From: Gammaproteobacteria bacterium | GTDB taxonomy: Bacteria; Pseudomonadota; Gammaproteobacteria; UBA9214 | Direction: 5' to 3' | DNA: 8,476 nucleotides | NCBI GenBank assembly: GCA_029859555.1 | Contig: JAOUCV010000081.1 | Coordinates: forward strand, 1 to 8,476 | Shown: positions 7,584 to 8,476 of the stretch, one piece after another | Layout: each line of letters opens with the position of its first letter | How positions within the stretch are numbered: position 1 is the stretch's first letter | Made by a program: the position numbers and the translations under genes | The notes under the pieces: model-generated | What the model saw: the letters and a program-made list of their open reading frames with translations, nothing else | Told to the model about the DNA's origin: nothing | The model's database searches: none

Positions 7584-7599
7584 GGTGCGCACCTTTATA
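7584..7599 (-). promoter_or_regulatory. possible -10 element (TATAAA) beside a 10-bp palindrome
   Basis: Reading towards nirB, TATAAA (7599-7594) is followed directly by the perfect palindrome GGTGCGCACC (7593-7584). If used, transcription would start inside the palindrome, giving a leader of about 185 nt. I see no good -35 hexamer at the right distance, so the promoter would need an activator. Confidence 0.25.
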
Positions 7600-7617
7600 T
7601 GCAGTAATTCACAGAGC

Positions 7618-7653
7618 GGCTGGAGTGATGCCTTGTGGGCACTCTAACCAGCC
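7618..7653 (-). repeat. strong imperfect stem-loop upstream of nirB
   Basis: Read on the minus strand, GGCTG(G) at 7653-7648 pairs with (C)CAGCC at 7623-7618, GAGTG (7644-7640) pairs with CACTC (7627-7623), and CC pairs with GG around the 5-nt loop CACAA. The gaps are a 4-nt bulge (GTTA) on one arm and CAT on the other. The left arm can instead form a small hairpin with the bases just before it (AGCC-ATT-GGCT, 7660-7650), so two mutually exclusive folds are possible. No T-tract follows, so it is not a simple terminator. It could be a leader RNA element or, as DNA, an operator. Confidence 0.45.
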
Positions 7654-7838
7654 AATGGCTTCATACGGATGCATGTGCTGGTATTGCTTCACGTTGGCGC
7701 TTTGTAATGTGCACAAATCCAGTGATCAGTCCGGGTCAGTTTGGCAAGGTGCTGATTCATTTTTTGCAAATCTTCTTTAATAGATACTGGCATGAAATTT
7801 GTGTGCCTTGTTGTGATTACATTTTCATGGAGTAGTGA

Positions 7839-8252
7839 ATGAATTTGCTGGCGGTTTCCGAACGGCCTGGACAAAGCACCCCTCATATCAAGGCGGCCTG
7901 CAAGGCTGGCTGGCAGATAAGCGCTGAATGCGGTTATCAGCAGTTATCAATCGTGTTAACAGATTTGCAGGCAGACGCTGCCTTGTTGATTGCACCGCGC
8001 ATTGATGATGCAATCTTGAAAAAGATACGTTTACTGAACAGCATTTGCTTTTTACCGGTAGTGTTGTTCACCGAAGATGCCCTGCAAATCTCTATCAATG
8101 ATGCTGTGAAAGCCAGGGGAATTATCATGCGCCAGCGCGGTGTCAATGAAAACACGGCTTATCAATTGCTGCGTAAATTGTCGATGGATCGTAATCGACG
8201 TATCGGTTAAGTGGCCGGCGAGGTTATCGCTGCTGCGGATGTATTGATTTAG
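7839..8252 (+). pseudogene. nasT: NasT-like response regulator/antiterminator, internally deleted and prematurely stopped
   Basis: The first reading frame gives 123 residues (stop TAA 8208-8210). Residues 1-92 resemble the receiver half of NasT (MNLLAVSERP, then FLPVVLFTED and ISINDAVKA). Residues 93-123 resemble the middle of the ANTAR RNA-binding domain (RGIIMRQRGVNENTAYQLLRKLSMDRNRRIG). The end of the receiver, the coiled-coil linker and the first ANTAR helix, roughly 55 residues, are missing between them. The junction is in frame at about 8112-8117. The TAA sits where relatives usually have Glu (RxG-E-VA), and the same frame continues as VAGEVIAAADVLI to a TAG at 8250-8252, just like the last ANTAR helix. 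The acidic pocket and phospho-acceptor Asp also seem lost (LLIAPRIDD where IID is expected). GGAG lies 6 nt before the ATG. An intact NasT would antiterminate nitrate-assimilation leaders. Function as a short protein is possible but unlikely. Confidence 0.75.
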
Positions 8253-8364
8253 CTGCCACACGCATGTTCGCGCACTTCCCTGGCGCACAATTCCTGAGCA
8301 TCACAGTATCCGGGATAAGTCATGTGATTGGAGGATTTTGCTGTCGGCATACTCCCGTATGTGC

Positions 8365-8381
8365 TGCACCGGGTTGGATAT
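8365..8381 (+). promoter_or_regulatory. weak NtrC-like binding site
   Basis: TGCACCGGGTTGGATAT matches the left half of the NtrC consensus (TGCACY) and the TGG that starts the right half, but not its end. It begins 21 bp, about two helical turns, before the better site at 8386, which would put both on one face of the DNA. Confidence 0.3.
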
Positions 8382-8385
8382 GTGG

Positions 8386-8402
8386 CGCACTATGCAGGTG
8401 CA
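8386..8402 (+). promoter_or_regulatory. NtrC-like binding site
   Basis: CGCACTATGCAGGTGCA keeps GCACTA and GGTGCA, which match both halves of the classic NtrC site (TGCACTAAAATGGTGCA) with the same spacing. Its centre lies about 75 bp before the -24-like sequence at the window edge, a usual distance for an NtrC enhancer. Confidence 0.5.
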
Positions 8403-8465
8403 AACCGCTGCAGCATGGCAGCAGCTGTCCTTTCATTATTAATTAAAAACAATTACTTGAGTGGA

Positions 8466-8476
8466 TGGCATGGAAT
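8466..8476 (+). promoter_or_regulatory. possible -24 element of a sigma-54 promoter, cut by the edge
   Basis: TGGCATGGAAT matches six of seven bases of the -24 block (TGGCACG) and leaves exactly the right number of bases before the edge. A -12 TTGC would have to begin at 8477. The second half cannot be seen. Confidence 0.35.

Larger units (their letters stand above)
7401..7838. promoter_or_regulatory. divergent intergenic region and nirB leader
   Basis: This stretch of about 440 nt separates nirB (minus) from the nasT remnant (plus) and holds no convincing gene. On the nirB side I see a strong stem-loop (7618-7653), a TATAAA at 7594-7599 next to a perfect 10-bp palindrome GGTGCGCACC (7584-7593), an AT-rich stretch (about 7465-7530), and an inverted repeat over the nirB ribosome binding site. 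A half NtrC-like site TGCACCA (minus strand, about 7512-7518) has no partner half. Long leaders upstream of nitrate-assimilation operons are typical where NasT-type antitermination acts. I could not identify the paired hexaloop stem-loops that ANTAR proteins bind. Confidence 0.6.
8253..8476 (+). promoter_or_regulatory. upstream region of a plus-strand gene beyond the window
   Basis: I see no gene in these 224 nt. They hold two NtrC-like sites, then an AT-rich stretch (about 8433-8460) that could bend, then a sigma-54 -24-like sequence at the edge. A small hairpin (CATAC-TCCC-GTATG, 8348-8361) and another with a 6-nt loop (GCTGC-AGCATG-GCAGC, about 8407-8422) are also present. No clear terminator follows the nasT remnant. 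Confidence 0.5.

Noticed and set aside
7618..7633. Sigma-54-like AGGCATCACTCCAGCC on the minus strand upstream of nirB
   Set aside because: It has GG-N10-GC but lacks the TT before GC and the first T, and it lies within the arm of a stem-loop, so the match may be chance.
7556..7780. Plus-strand open frame of 74 codons in the intergenic region
   Set aside because: No ribosome binding site, Cys/His/Trp-rich composition unlike a natural protein, and it covers the regulatory region of nirB.
8253..8290. Possible terminator after the nasT remnant
   Set aside because: GCGCAC occurs twice as a direct rather than inverted repeat, and no T-tract follows a stem.

Overview
The window looks like a chromosomal piece of a gammaproteobacterium with medium GC content. 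It carries a nitrate-assimilation locus. I infer the group from the protein families and the NasT/NtrC style of control; the species cannot be fixed from sequence alone. All intact genes lie on the minus strand and read from right to left: nirB (start at 7400), nirD, a NarB/NasA-type molybdopterin nitrate reductase, a fused DmsB-DmsC-like iron-sulphur/membrane-anchor protein, a small unknown membrane protein, and the first 17 codons of what looks like mobB, cut by the left edge. Gaps of 39-90 nt in the first part and short overlaps at the end (10 nt and an ATGA overlap) suggest one operon.

Nitrate would be reduced to nitrite by the molybdoenzyme, and nitrite to ammonium by NirBD. The unusual part is the electron supply. 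Instead of a NasB/NasC flavoprotein or a ferredoxin-only NarB, the catalytic subunit is paired with a four-[4Fe-4S] ferredoxin fused to an eight-helix DmsC-like quinol oxidase domain. Neither protein shows a Tat signal, and the charged loops of the anchor place the Fe-S domain in the cytoplasm. The simplest reading is a quinol-driven, membrane-anchored, cytoplasmic assimilatory nitrate reductase. mobB at the operon end fits, because this enzyme class needs the bis-MGD cofactor.

To the right, 7401-7838 is a divergent intergenic/leader region. It has a strong 36-nt stem-loop, and an inverted repeat whose distal arm covers the nirB Shine-Dalgarno sequence. On the plus strand, 7839-8252 is a NasT-like antitermination regulator that looks broken. 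Its receiver half runs straight into the middle of the ANTAR domain, leaving out roughly 55 residues. It also has an in-frame TAA (8208-8210) where family members usually have Glu, after which the expected last ANTAR helix still reads on to a TAG at 8250-8252.

The right end (8253-8476) has no gene. It holds two NtrC-like sites 21 bp apart and, at the very edge, a sequence matching the -24 element of a sigma-54 promoter. This suggests a nitrogen-regulated plus-strand gene, perhaps a nitrate transporter, just outside the window. I saw no CRISPR array, tRNA, rRNA, insertion sequence or phage gene.
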